The notes: generated by a model not told the origin, from the letters alone. Counted from the first letter of the stretch, positions 38,355-51,021 are shown. The stretch: 64,000 nt of DNA from Aphrophora alni (GCA_963513935.1 OY740768.1:1770404-1834403), one strand, 5' to 3'. Made by a program: numbers and translations.

Positions 38355-39390
38355 TAGATGCGACAAATTGTTTAACACCGTCTTTTTTCAGTGGTTGAAT
38401 CGAAACTGTAAAACGTTTTACCGTTTTAGAAATATCAGTAGGTTTAGGATTTGGAAGTCAAGTTGAAAGTTGTAATGAGATAGGGGCCACGCGACATATC
38501 GTTTAACATAGTATTTGTTTATGAAAAAAAGTGGTTGAATCAAAATATCAGAATTCCAATATATCAGTAGGTTTAAGTTAGGTTAGGTTAGGGTATATCG
38601 AAAACGGTAAAACCTATTTCAGTTTTGATACAACTACTGTTTTTTAGGAAAAAAGAAGGTTAGGTTAGGTTAGGTTAGGTTAGGTTAAGTTAGGTGAAGT
38701 TTGGTTAGGGTGTATCGAAAACGGTAAAACCTATTTCAGTTTTGATACAACTACTGTTTTTTAGGTAAAAAGAAGGTTAGGTTAGGTTAGGTGAAGTTAG
38801 GTTAGGTTAGGGTATATCGGAAACGGTAAAAACTATTTCAGTTTTGATACAACTACTGTTTTTTAGGAAAAAAGAAGGTTAGGTTAGGTTAGGTGAAGTT
38901 AGGTTAGGTTAGGGTGTATCGAAAACGGTAAAACCTATTTTAGTTTTGATACAACTACTGTTTTTTAGGTAAAAAGGAGGTTAGGTTAGGTTAGGTGAAG
39001 TTAGGTTAGGTGAAGTTAGGTTAGGTTAGGGTATATCGGAAACGGTAAAAACTATTTCAGTTTTGATACAACTACTGTTTTTTAGGAAAAAAGAAGGTTA
39101 GGTTAGGTTAGGTTAGGTGAAGTTAGGTTAGGTTAGGGTGTATTGAAAACGCTAAAAACTATTTCAGTTTTGATACAACTACTGTTTTTTAGGAAAAAGG
39201 AAGACGTTGAAACGATATTCACATGACCACATTTATATTAAGATATTTGAAGTTGACTCCTACATCGTGATCTCCTAAAACTCATAATCATTTAAAATGT
39301 TAATTTTATACATTTATAATGGGTGGTATTTAAAAAAAAAAAAACAATATGATATAAATGTGCAAAAATATAGGATAAGGAACTTTCAAA
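38355..39390 (+). repeat. Dispersed repeat B, copy 2, split by a composite satellite
   Basis: Left part 38355-38560 and right part 39300-39385 align with the contiguous copy at 21690-22110. Between them lies the TTAGG-containing tandem array. Confidence 0.68.
38576..39200 (+). repeat. Composite satellite: TTAGG blocks alternating with an about 65-bp unit
   Basis: Six units of roughly 100-120 bp. Each has a variable (GGTTA)n block with 'ggtgaagtt' variants, followed by TATCGAAAACGGTAAAACCT, ATTTCAGTTTTGATACAACT, ACTGTTTTTTAGGAAAAAAG. The non-telomeric part is an inverted relative of repeat B at 38375-38440 (CTTTTTTC..., GTAAAACGTTTTACCGTTTT). Confidence 0.9.
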
Positions 39391-39834
39391 CCACCCCATA
39401 GGCTTTATCTTATTGTGACCATAACAGTTCTCTTTAGTACAATACACTGCTTCATACTATCTGTGTTCACAATGAGATTTACACACTCCACAACATTGGA
39501 TAAATACATTATATAAGTAGCTAAGTATGCGCCGGTTAAACAAGTAAAAGTCAAGTTGTATGCGCGTAACATGTCGATGTGATTTGACTAAAGACGTACA
39601 ATAAGGTTAATATTAGTTTATTTAACAATAAACAGTTCTTAGGATGAAATCAACAATAACATATTTTTATGTTTGATTGATAGATTACACTTAATTAATT
39701 CTTTATCATCATTGTTCATATTTAGATAGAAATGTATGAAGTATGAGCATTGTAGTGAATTTTACAATTGTAAACACTACCACAAGGTACAGAAACAAAA
39801 CACAAATAAACTATTGGCCTTTGTTATTACAGTT

Positions 39835-39877
39835 CCCTGATGTACATTTTGGTAACCAAATTACCATCATCGGAGGG
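39835..39877 (-). ncRNA. Decayed hammerhead-like motif
   Basis: Minus strand: stem I CCCT, core CCGATGA (CUGAUGA with U4 to C), extra T, stem II GGTAA/TTACC, AAAA (G12 to A), stem III ATG/CAT, C17, then AGGG pairing with CCCT. Architecture is complete, but two invariant core bases are changed, so it should be inactive. Confidence 0.45.
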
Positions 39878-40073
39878 TTCTAAATTAATATTATCAAAAT
39901 AAAATAAAAGTTGTAAAACTAAACTGACAATCTCCCCCCTCCCTACTTCAGTTCAGGTGGATCAGCCAATCATAGTTAAACCACGTCATAAACCTTTTTG
40001 AAGAAAACATCTGGTAGCAGAGGCTAACGGTACTTGGGAAGTTGAATATTACAAATAATTATAACAACACCTC

Positions 40074-42269
40074 ACTGTCAGTCAGTGTATATCATTGTAT
40101 GATGTATTTAGAATAATAGAATATTGTTGTACTTTTTATAAAAACATAATTAATTATATAACATGATACACACAGACCTAAAGGAAGGGGGTTTCTTCAT
40201 TTCCTCGTATAATGGGCCCCAGATTCCTCCAAAATTTGGGTAACTTCTGGGTTCCAATATGTTGTAAATTTTAAGTTTGGTTTTATACCCATCAATTTTA
40301 AATGGTGGTATACCCCAAGTTTTTGGAAAAGGAGTTATACAGAAAAGGAGGTTATGGATTAGTTTGAACATAATAGATTTAGCCTCTAGACATTTTAGGG
40401 TTATCACTACCAAATTTTGGGTAACGGAGGTATATTTTATGGAAAAGAGCGGTTTACCTTAATATTATGATATATATTAATTAAATATGTAACTTATGAG
40501 ATAATATATTTATGAGAGTAGAAGATAGTGTCAGTTTTAAATTGTCGTACGAATGAAAAATCCATAAAGAAACGACACTAATAATGTAAAAAAAAAATTA
40601 ATGTGTACAAAACGAGACTTTTGGTTGAAAATCTTTCGATAGGTTAAAAAACTAGACCAAGGTTATTGTACAGTTTTATGGGCAAAGTATGCTTTTACAT
40701 AGAGACAGGGTTTATCTTCTTGTATCTTTAAAGAGTTTATAAATTTTTGGTGGATAATTATTTACATTGTTGGTTTACAGTAGATTTTCTGAAACTGTAT
40801 TTTTACAGAGTTCGTCTACACATGTTTACATGGGCATATTGATTAATTTTTGGTTTAGAAAAGATACATGTTAATCTGTAGTATAATCTTTTTTTTCCTT
40901 TTTTTTTATTTAAAAAATTAACAGGTTATAAGATTCATTTATCCAACTTACACATAAGAATTAGATCGTCAAAACTGTAAACGTTTTATGAAATTTTGTT
41001 CGACAACTTTACTACAAGAACTTTTTTAATTATTTATAAATTTGACAGTTAACATAAATTATCATTATATGATTCGTATGAATAAATCTCCCTACTGATA
41101 ATTCAAATTTCTGACAACTAATGAATTCTTTGCATTCACTAAGCTATGTTGTGTAAATGAAATATTTTCTATCAAGTAACTCAGTAGATTTAAAACCAAA
41201 TTTAGTCAAAATATTATTTTTTGAGTGTTTTTTCAACCTACATTAATTAATTGTTTTAATCAATTCATACCTTGTAAATCAAGTAAAAGACTAAAATTTA
41301 AAAATTAGTCACAAAATTCTAAACTCTAACACCAATTCCATCATATGAAAGTCATTAGAACAGTGTAAAACGACGTGACTTACCATAACCGTCCATTCTA
41401 AAATTTCTTAAAACTAAATAAGCTCACAATTTTGATTTTTATCGCGAACGAATCAATAAAAATATTTTGATCGTTTTATTGTAAATGGCGGAAAACCCAT
41501 TAATATTTTACACTTGTGGCATAATGTAAGGTCTACTATTACTATAATTAAAAGAAAAAAGTAACATGTTTATTGCAAATTTACCTTTAATTTTTTCTAA
41601 TCCTGTTTCCAAATTTTCGGTTCCAAATGTAGAATTGTATCTATTTGATACTCTAAAGTCACGCAGAAAACAATCATAGAATTTACCTATCGTACGCTAA
41701 AAGTTTTTTTTTATATATATAATCCTAACTAAAAGTGTCAACACCTTAATTTATGTACGTTAATTAGTAAAACAATGATTAAAAAAATGTGTCCAAACCC
41801 TACATTGTACATTAACTATGTACAGTTTCAACTAGGAAAGGCCAAAATGGAACTGTATGTTTTTTTCCTATTTTTAACAAGTTTTTAGATGTTGGGATCC
41901 TAACTTGTCCTACTATTGTCGTCCTCTCCAAATTTTTGGAATAGAGTGTACAGAAATGTTTGTACACTAAAAGTTTGGTTATAATTAGACCTCTAATAGT
42001 GTCAACACCCTATGTTTTATTTGAATAACTGTATAGCTTATATCTAACTAAATTGTACAATTTAAATTATTAGAACCCCCCTCCATAATTTAACAAATTT
42101 TGGAGGAATCTGAGGCCCAATATACGGGGAAAGAAACCTCCTTCCTTTAGTTCTGTGTATATCATTGTATCATGTAATATAATTAACTATGTTTTTTATA
42201 AAATGTATCTAATACAAATATACTGTTATTATAAATACATCAGTACAATGATACACACAGACTGACAGT
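40074..42269. mobile_element. 2.2-kb element with about 170-bp terminal inverted repeats
   Basis: Left end ACTGTCAGTCAGTGTATATC, right end (reverse complement) ACTGTCAGTCTGTGTGTATC. Similarity continues inward through ATTGTA.GATGTATTTA, 'ttttataaaaa.ata.ttaattata', 'ACATGATACA...CACAGA.CTAAAGGAAGG', 'GGTTTCTT', and ATTCCTCCAAAATTTG. Only ORFs of about 60-90 codons lie inside and none resembles a transposase, so this is probably a non-autonomous or decayed DNA transposon. No convincing target duplication was seen. Confidence 0.8.
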
Positions 42270-43204
42270 TCGTAATATTAATTTTATTTCATAGCTGTTT
42301 AGTATTTCAAAATAGCTATATTAGTTACGTATTTCAAAACAGCTATGAAATAACTAAGAAAATGGAATAACTCAAGTACTGAGCACGTAAAGGTTTTAAT
42401 GTATTTTAGGTTTATTACTGTAGTCTGGAAAAAACATTCGTAATACAACAGGTTGAGCACAATTTTTTTTCTGATTACTCCAACAAATTGTGTAAAAATT
42501 TTAAGATATATTCCTCAATAGTCGTTACATTCAGGCATTTGTGTAATTATAGAAATAATTATTATTCCATGTAAAAAAAATCCAAACATTTACCACCTAA
42601 TATAAATAGTTATATAAACCCCTCATATAAACAGTGTGGTTTGTGTTTTCAGTCTCTAAATTTGTAGTAGTATTTTCAGAAACTATTTCATAAAATTTTC
42701 TTTCAAAATTTATAATATAATTTGCTCTTATACGTACAATATAGTAATTTATTATTAACAAAATCAAACAATTTTCTAAATTAATGTTTTTCTTTTGTTT
42801 TGGTACAATCTGGGAATAAAACTCGTAGAATACTATGTTTCATTCGAGCTGTCACATGTAATAATGACTTAGTGCATAATTCACAAGGAATAACAATTTG
42901 GTTCATCAATAATAAAACCTAAATAAGAATTTTTAAAAAATTAAAGAAGTAGATAAAAAAAATGTATGTAATATGAGAAATGATAAATACGTTTAGAATT
43001 AGATTTTATAAATCGAAGCCTTAATTATATATTTCTTTTACTCTCTATTCTGTCAAAATACGCTTATTAACTTAATATGATGACCAATAATTTAGTTTTA
43101 ATCTCACGCAGACTTTAAAAATGATCAAATAACAAAACTTAACTCAATTTATTTATAGATACTTTTTTCAGTTAATCATCTCATATCTATAAAATAAGAG
43201 TAAT

Positions 43205-43505
43205 GAAATGAATGTCTCTAGGAATAGTTCTGATACATCATAAAAGTAGACGAGGCGAGTAAAATCAAATCTGTAGAAAGCATTGTTATCCTTGTTGAAT
43301 AATTTTCTGTAGGAAATAAACACAACGCAAATGGTATTGAAAGGACTTGTTATCACGTAAAAAAACAAGAACTTTGTATGAAATGAGTTCAGTATGAGTT
43401 GTCGAGAACATTTAGTCCTACGGATAAAGCATGTTTGAGTTAGTTCTTACGTTTCCAAAGTTCAAAGAATGAATGTTGACTTTTATAATTCAAAGAATAT
43501 CTTTA
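43205..43505 (+). repeat. Dispersed repeat C, copy 4
   Basis: Contains 'tctctaggaatagttctg', 'agacgaggcgagtaaaatca', 'aaataaacacaacgcaaatgg', and 'ttccaaagttcaaagaatga'. Aligns in order with the other three. Confidence 0.8.
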
Positions 43506-43785
43506 TGGTATAAATGTCATAAATATATAACATTAAATTCATGTCATTTCTTTCTTCCTTTTTTTCCCCCCTTTTTTTTTACGGAACATAAGCGTTGTAA
43601 AAAAAATCTCACTTGTACGTATGTACATTATAATTTTGGGGTTTCCTCCCCCATTCATTTTTTGATATGGCAACAAAATATAAACAGGTATATTGTTATA
43701 TTAAATGTTGAGCTTGACTTATGACAAAAATTATACAGTATAACAAACACACAGAACACAATTGTCACAAAAAAATACGCCTAAG

Positions 43786-43828
43786 TATCAGACGCGTTTC
43801 AACGACAAGGTCGTCCTCTTCAGTGATA
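43786..43828 (-). ncRNA. Hammerhead-like motif, intact core (left arm)
   Basis: Minus strand: stem I TATCA, core CTGAAGA, extra G, stem II ACGAC/GTCGT with a CTT loop, GAAA, stem III ACGCGT, C17, then TGATA pairing fully with TATCA. Best-formed copy in the window, apart from the shared extra nucleotide before stem II. Confidence 0.65.
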
Positions 43829-43873
43829 GACGAGCTACACCAATCAAACTATAACTTGAGTGTTGTGTGTTTG

Positions 43874-43916
43874 TATCAATGAAGAGGACGACCTTGTCGT
43901 TGAAACGCGTCTGATA
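43874..43916 (+). ncRNA. Hammerhead-like motif, core mutated (right arm)
   Basis: Same layout on the plus strand, but the core reads ATGAAGA (C3 to A), which should abolish cleavage. Stem I TATCA/TGATA, stem II and GAAACGCGTC are kept. Confidence 0.6.
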
Positions 43917-44775
43917 CTTAGGCGTATTTTTTTTGTGAGAATTGTGTTCTGTGTGTTTGTTATAAGGTATATTGTTATAAAACAATTAATAAAACTTTCA
44001 TACTTCAATTTTTATTTCTTTTTTTGAGTGCGATTTAAACAATATTACGAAACCATTTACCAGGTTAGATTTTTATTTATTTTCTTCCTGAAAATTTACT
44101 AAATTATTTTCTAATATAATATAGGAGTGATATTACAACTATATTTTAACGTTTCTCATATCAAATCTCAAATCACGCATCCAATCAGGTTAGTATTGTT
44201 TAGATTATTTTAATACTTCCTCCGTCGCGGAAATCAATAATCCTGATCAGGATTTTGTAGCGGAGATTAAAACACGATCCTTTCTACAAGCGCTGATAGC
44301 ATACTAAGCAGAGTGCTCACACTTCCAGCTTACTTAACAAGCGTACGGTTACAGTCTTATTAATTGTTTGAATAATACATTTTGTCTTGTTTAAAGGTGT
44401 CTTATGATGCTATAAACTTAGTTTGGATCAGTATCCTAACAAATCAGGTTTTATCGTCGTGCCATGTTAACTCTACAGTTTTGTTACCAAAATGTTTCCA
44501 TTTCTTGTGTAGTTATCTTTCTCTCTACCAGCAAGCAATAACTATTACTGCTGTAGTTTTTCTTTCTAATTTTTACGTTAGCCTTTACTTAAATTGCATT
44601 TTTTTTTTAAATACATTTTGTTTGTTAACATTGATTGGTGATTTAAAATAGTTATTGTGGGAGATTGTAAGATCTACAGGTACAAAGACATCACCAAAAA
44701 TATCATTGAAATTTATAATTTATTTGGGACATATATTGACCAATTTTTCGGGTTTACAAACTTGTCCAATATAGG

Positions 44776-47485
44776 ATTATTGTAAACCATGCCTACATAC
44801 CACACTCGAGCAAAGTCAGATTAATGTAAACCATACCTACAAACCACAATTGCACAATTTCGTAATATTCGAAACCATGTCTACAAACCACACTTCAGCA
44901 ATGTTTGACTATATTGGAAACCATGCCTACATACCACACTCGAGCAAAGTCAGATTAATGTAAACCATACCTACAAACCACAATTGCACAATTTCGTAAT
45001 ATTCGAAACCATGTCTACAAACCACACTTCAGCAATGTTTGACTATTGTAAACCATGCCTACATACCACACTCGTGCAAAGTCAGATTAATGTAAACCAT
45101 ACCTACAAACCACAATTGCACAATTTCGTAATATTCGAAACCATGTCTACAAACCACACTTCAGCAATGTTTGACTATTGTAAACCATGCCTACATACCA
45201 CACTCGTGCAAAGTCAGATTAATGTAAACCATACCTACAAACCACAATTGCACAATTTCGTAATATTCGAAACCATGTCTACAAACCACACTTCAGCAAT
45301 GTTTGACTATATTGGAAACCATGCCTACATACCACACTCGTGCAAAGTCAGATTAATGTAAACCGTGCCTACACACCACAATTGCGCAATTTCGTAATAT
45401 TCGAAACCATGTCTACAAACCACACTTCAGCAATGTTTGATTATTGTAAACCATGCCTACATACCACACTCGAGCAAAGTCAGATTAATGTAAACCATAC
45501 CTACAAACCACAATTGCACAATTTCGTAATATTCGAAACCATGTCTACAAACCACACTTCAGCAATGTTTGACTATATTGGAAACCATGCCTACATACCA
45601 CACTCGAGCAAAGTCAGATTAATGTAAACCATACCTACAAACCACAATTGCACAATTTCGTAATATTCGAAACCATGTCTACAAACCACACTTCAGCAAT
45701 GTTTGACTATATTGGAAACCATGCCTACATACCACACTCGAGCAAAGTCAGATTAATGTAAACCATACCTACAAACCACAATTGCACAATTTCGTAATAT
45801 TCGAAACCATGTCTACAAACCACACTTCAGCAATGTTTGACTATATTGGAAACCATGCCTACATACCACACTCGAGCAAAGTCAGATTAATGTAAACCAT
45901 ACCTACAAACCACAATTGCACAATTTCGTAATATTCGAAACCATGTCTACAAACCACACTTCAGCAATGTTTGACTATATTGGAAACCATGCCTACATAC
46001 CACACTCGAGCAAAGTCAGATTAATGTAAACCATACCTACAAACCACAATTGCACAATTTCGTAATATTCGAAACCATGTCTACAAACCACACTTCAGCA
46101 ATGTTTGACTATATTGGAAACCATGCCTACATACCACACTCGAGCAAAGTCAGATTAATGTAAACCATACCTACAAACCACAATTGCACAATTTCGTAAT
46201 ATTCGAAACCATGTCTACAAACCACACTTCAGCAATGTTTGACTATTGTAAACCATGCCTACATACCACACTCGTGCAAAGTCAGATTAATGTAAACCAT
46301 ACCTACAAACCACAATTGCACAATTTCGTAATATTCGAAACCATGTCTACAAACCACACTTCAGCAATGTTTGACTATTGTAAACCATGCCTACATACCA
46401 CACTCGTGCAAAGTCAGATTAATGTAAACCATACCTACAAACCACAATTGCACAATTTCGTAATATTCGAAACCATGTCTACAAACCACACTTCAGCAAT
46501 GTTTGACTATATTGGAAACCATGCCTACATACCACACTCGTGCAAAGTCAGATTAATGTAAACCGTGCCTACACACCACAATTGCGCAATTTCGTAATAT
46601 TCGAAACCATGTCTACAAACCACACTTCAGCAATGTTTGACTATTGTAAACCATGCCTACATACCACACTCGTGCAAAGTCAGATTAATGTAAACCATAC
46701 CTACAAACCACAATTGCACAATTTCGTAATATTCGAAACCATGTCTACAAACCACACTTCAGCAATGTTTGACTATATTGGAAACCATGCCTACATACCA
46801 CACTCGTGCAAAGTCAGATTAATGTAAACCGTGCCTACACACCACAATTGCGCAATTTCGTAATATTCGAAACCATGTCTACAAACCACACTTCAGCAAT
46901 GTTTGACTATTGTAAACCATGCCTACATACCACACTCGTGCAAAGTCAGATTAATGTAAACCATACCTACAAACCACAATTGCACAATTTCGTAATATTC
47001 GAAACCATGTCTACAAACCCCACTTCAGCAATGTTTGACTATTGTAAACCATGCCTACATACCACACTCGAGCAAAGTCAGATTAATGTAAACCGTGCCT
47101 ACACACCACAATTGCGCAATTTCGTAATATTCGAAATCATGCCTACATACCACACTTCAGCAATGTTTGACTATATTGGAAACCATGCCTACATACCACA
47201 CTCGTGCAAAGTCAGATTAATGTAAACCGTGCCTACACACCACAATTGCGCAATTTCGTAATATTGGAAATCATCCCTACATACCACACTTCAGCAATGT
47301 TTGACTATATTGGAAACCATGCCTACATACCACACTCGTGCAAAGTCAGATTAATGTAAACCGTGCCTACACACCACAATTGCGCAATTTCGTAATATTG
47401 GAAATCATCCCTACATACCACACTTCAGCAATGTTTGACTATTGTAAACCTTGTCCATATACCACACTTCAGCAATATAGGTTTA
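44776..47485 (+). repeat. 2.7-kb satellite: trimeric higher-order repeat of 44-bp monomers, about 20 trimers
   Basis: Each 132-134-bp unit is three related monomers: A (AAACCATGCCTACATACCAC...ATTAATGT, 44 bp), B (AAACCATACCTACAAACCAC...AATATTCG, 44 bp) and C (AAACCATGTCTACAAACCAC, 44 bp ending ACTATTGT or 46 bp ending ATATTGG). All begin AAACCATnnCTACAnACCACA. Units vary at a few sites (ctcgag or ctcgtg, accata or accgtg). Open frames of 95-139 codons exist only because 44-bp trimers give 132 bp, a multiple of three. They stop wherever the 46-bp C monomer occurs, so I treat them as non-coding. Confidence 0.95.
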
Positions 47486-48344
47486 AAATTCCGACATCTG
47501 CTGTGTAACTGTACCTTAAATGACTCATCCCTCATTTTCTAAATACGAGGTATTGTTTTGACAATTTTGTTTTAAATAATAACCCTCTTCATGCCGTGAA
47601 AATAAAATTGTGGCATCAAAAGTATTTGGTTCTAGGTTTTTGGGCGACGTTCAATTAAAATTTATTGTATAAAAACACATTTAAAAATATTATAATTTGC
47701 TTCCATTTTAAAGTTTACAGACTGATGTTTTTGATTACTAACTTATTCAGTAGGTTATAAAATTAAACAAACATTTTTAATTTGAGCAAAATTGCATCTT
47801 CTTGAGCTTTTACTAAAGCACACAGAGAACTGAAACATCTCATTTGTATAACGAAAAATAAATGATGCTAAATTAATTCATTGGATTTTGTTAGGAAAAT
47901 TAATTCAAATACAGCGATAGTTCATAATAACTAGAATTGGAATTGCGTAAATTAGCAGATTTACAAACAAAACTCACACAATACAATTAAACATAACAAT
48001 AGATAACAGAAACTAGAGGTAGAACCGCATTAAGAAAACACATTGCTTCGAGTACAATGTACGCTGTGCAATAAATAAATCTAAATCGTGAGGAGATTAA
48101 CTTAAAGGGGTGTTAGGCCTATTAGTTGAGACAAAATTCTAAATGATCTCCACGTTTTTAGGTTTATTACAGGTATCAGATTAACAGGTTTATTCCAAAT
48201 GTGTGCGTGCATGCCTTTATGTCTGTCTACGTGTTGTGAACACATTAATATGTTGATAGACTTTGCAACAATAAAAATACGTTTTGGTTTCTAAAGTTAT
48301 TTGATCGAATGTTTATATTGTTAATATAAAATTTGATATTATTT

Positions 48345-48505
48345 GTGTGTATGAAAACTAATAAACATTATTACGTGTTAAAACTAGAACATAAAAGAAG
48401 TACGAGGCTATGTTGACGTTTTCATCTTTAATGCTCTAGCTTACACATGATAACGAGAGTTGATTTATACTCTCGAAACTTAGTGTATTAGTATGTATAA
48501 ACACA
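48345..48505. repeat. Inverted pair of GATAACG hairpin modules (one deleted)
   Basis: Plus strand 48430-48500: ACACATGATAACGAGAGTTG, then ATTTATACTCTCGAAACTTA, then GTGTATTAGTATG. Minus strand 48345-48400: TTATGTTCTAGTTTTAACAC, then a deleted centre and ATTAGTTTTCATA. A further truncated relative is at about 27645-27680. Confidence 0.55.
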
Positions 48506-49849
48506 CGCAAATATCCGAAAAAATAAAATATGGTGATGGATTTTGTTAAAATTTAAAACATCGACCACAAGAAAAATATACAAAATTATCACTAAAAGAA
48601 AACTTTCTTAAAATAAAATTATGATTTGGGATTTCATATCATTTCCTTTCAACATTATATACAAATAAAATTTAAATGTACTTGAAATATTGATAGAAAA
48701 TAAACATGAACCTAAATCACTAACTTGTAGTTTTAATTGTGCACATATTGGTATAAAAACCTTTCCAATTTGGTTTTGTTATTATTTTTAATTTGAACAC
48801 GTTGTAATTTCAACACAAGTTCTAACATTAACATATTCACTTTATTAGTTGTAACTTAAAATTAAGTCAAGACACAGATTTAGAGGTTAATTAATATAAT
48901 TTGCATCAGATAGGTTGCAACATCATCTACAGTATTAACACGTCTTTAACCTAAATTAATAATTACATTGAATATATTTGTTGATTAATTTGGAAACAAA
49001 ACTGATAATAAATAATGAATCGGCTTTCTTTCAATACATTTAATATTCTTCCCCACAACATTGTCCCAATAACAGTCGGTAGTATTAATACGTGAATTTT
49101 ATAAGACTTCCTGTTTGGTGTAACCAAAGGCTGTTTTCTACAATGTCACCAACGGATATTGAAATCCACCACCATGCATCGTGATAAAATTATCTTACTT
49201 TCACCATTACCCTCTGGGGTTCACAAGAGTGAGTACGATTACAGCAATCCCGAGTTCAATAGCTGGATCTACATCTTCATTAATGTAGTCTTGGGTTATA
49301 TCCCTCTAACTCATCCTTGTCCTCTCTCAACCCTTATGTTATTATAATATTTGAGGGCAAAAAGTATTTATTTTATGCTCTTTACTTCCTTTTTTTGTCG
49401 ATATAGATCGACATTTTTTTCCCCTTGAAATAGAAGAAAGAAACCCCTACCACTTGAATACACTAATAAAGTCAGATTAGAAAGAGAAAAAAGTAGGTCA
49501 AGAAAAATATATCACAATATTAGATTGAAAAGGATGTAGATCTAGCTATACTGCCACGGGATTGTCACAGATGTAAGTAAGCTCCTGAGAAGTACTCATA
49601 TTGACATATCCAATATATTTAGGGTTGATGCAACCAACAGATTGTTTTAGGGATTTTATAGCTAATGTTTTAGCAAATTTTGATTAGATTATTTCATTAA
49701 AATTTGAATTTAGATCATATGAATCACTAGAGCACTGTTGTGAACATCCCCCAAAACCACAATAAAAACCTCTGAAGTGTGTATTGTACATCTGAAGATG
49801 ATATTGAAACAAAACTATGGTCTTTCTGTTGTTAATGGTTTTGGGAAAT

Positions 49850-50109
49850 TTTCTTTCATAGGAATTTAGACTTTTAGTGATATGGCAACATCCTCTGTAA
49901 ATTAAAAAAAACGAAATCTTGATTGTTATTTGGCTTCGTGTTTTGTAATGCTTCAGTACTGTTCAACTCTATTTTAACTTTATTTCTTTCATAAAAATTT
50001 AGAGTTTAAGTGATATGGCAGCATCCTCTGTAAATTAAAAAAAAACGAAATCTTGATTGTTATTTGGCTTCGTGTTTTGTAATGTTTCAGTACTGTTCAA
50101 CTCTATTTG
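49850..50109 (+). repeat. 133-bp tandem duplication
   Basis: Two near-identical units sharing 'tttcata..aatttaga.ttt.agtgatatggca.catcc' through 'tttggcttcgtgttttgtaatg' at an offset of 133 bp. Confidence 0.95.
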
Positions 50110-50956
50110 ATTTTTTAACGAACTTCAACATATGTCACATCAGAACGAACAAGCAATCGAAATACCAAATAAAAAAAAAAAACTACAAAAACTATATTTG
50201 TTTAAAAACAACTAAATGTAGAATTTGTTGTGTAACTTTGTGAAAATAAACATCTGTTAAAATCTAGTGGAAAACAACAAACTAATCAACCCAACAGAAA
50301 ACGTCGGGGGATTATTATATTCATGATATTTTACAATTAATGCAGACAAAACACATTTCACGAATTAAGAGCAACAAGGTGCGCCTGTGGTCCCCCGCCA
50401 GGGAGTCCTCTAGTTAAGTAATTGCAGATTGTTCTCCATATATCTGTGGGGAAATTAAGTACCGTGTGAAAGTAATTAGTGGTGCATGTACCTCTTTGCA
50501 GTGGTAACGTTTTATTTGATTAAAAATTAATCATTCCACCTAACATGAATGTATCAAGTTCATAATAATGACACACGTTAACAATACAACTTAATAATAA
50601 ATAGGTGAGTATACATAATATAAACCGATTGCAAAGTTTCAAAGCTATGTCACACGTGCGCATGCGCAGTAACATAAAAGTAGGTCGTTATTAAATGACA
50701 GATCTTTTAAAACACAACTATATCAACTCTTATCCATGGTGCATTGAGTTCTGGAACTGAAGGAGCTAGCCATAGGTGTTTTTGTGAATATGGAATGGAG
50801 AGAACGTTTAATAACGCCACACTCGGGCCCAAGAAGGATTCAATTGAGAATAGTAATATCTATTAACCTCTCGGTGGATTGATATTTAAAGCATAAAATG
50901 TCAATGTCCTGTTTAACAACGCTCGGGGCATTTTTTAGCCTTTATTTTAATCTCTG

Positions 50957-51021
50957 GTTTAGGTTAGGTTAGGTTAGGTTAGGTTAGGTTAGGTTAGGTT
51001 AGGTTAGGTTAGGTTAGGTTA
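50957..51021 (+). repeat. (TTAGG)n, 13 repeats
   Basis: Perfect telomere-type array, G-rich strand on plus. Confidence 0.97.

Larger units (their letters stand above)
43739..43964. repeat. 90-bp-arm inverted repeat enclosing opposed hammerhead-like motifs
   Basis: Arms 43739-43828 and 43874-43964 with a 45-bp loop. Only a few mismatches (for example TTGTCAC against GTGAGAA, and CAGTGATA against TATCAATG). Each arm holds a hammerhead-like sequence, one per strand. Confidence 0.93.
47486..50950. other. Gene-free intron DNA with a few modules
   Basis: Contains the GATAACG module pair (48345-48505), a possible SINE-like segment (49225-49315), a reduced CTGAAGATGATATTGAAAC sequence (about 49792) and a 133-bp tandem duplication (49850-50109). 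50380-50950 is richer in G+C but unassigned. Confidence 0.5.

Noticed and set aside
44382..44651. 89-codon hydrophobic ORF as a membrane protein
   Set aside because: Hydrophobicity is expected from T-rich DNA, and there is no second line of evidence.
44984..47225. Family of 95-139-codon ORFs with NHTSAMFDY repeats
   Set aside because: They are an artefact of a 132-bp satellite period. Frames end wherever the 134-bp unit occurs, with no start or stop logic.
44776..47485. CRISPR-like array
   Set aside because: The units are contiguous related monomers with no unique spacers, in an animal genome.
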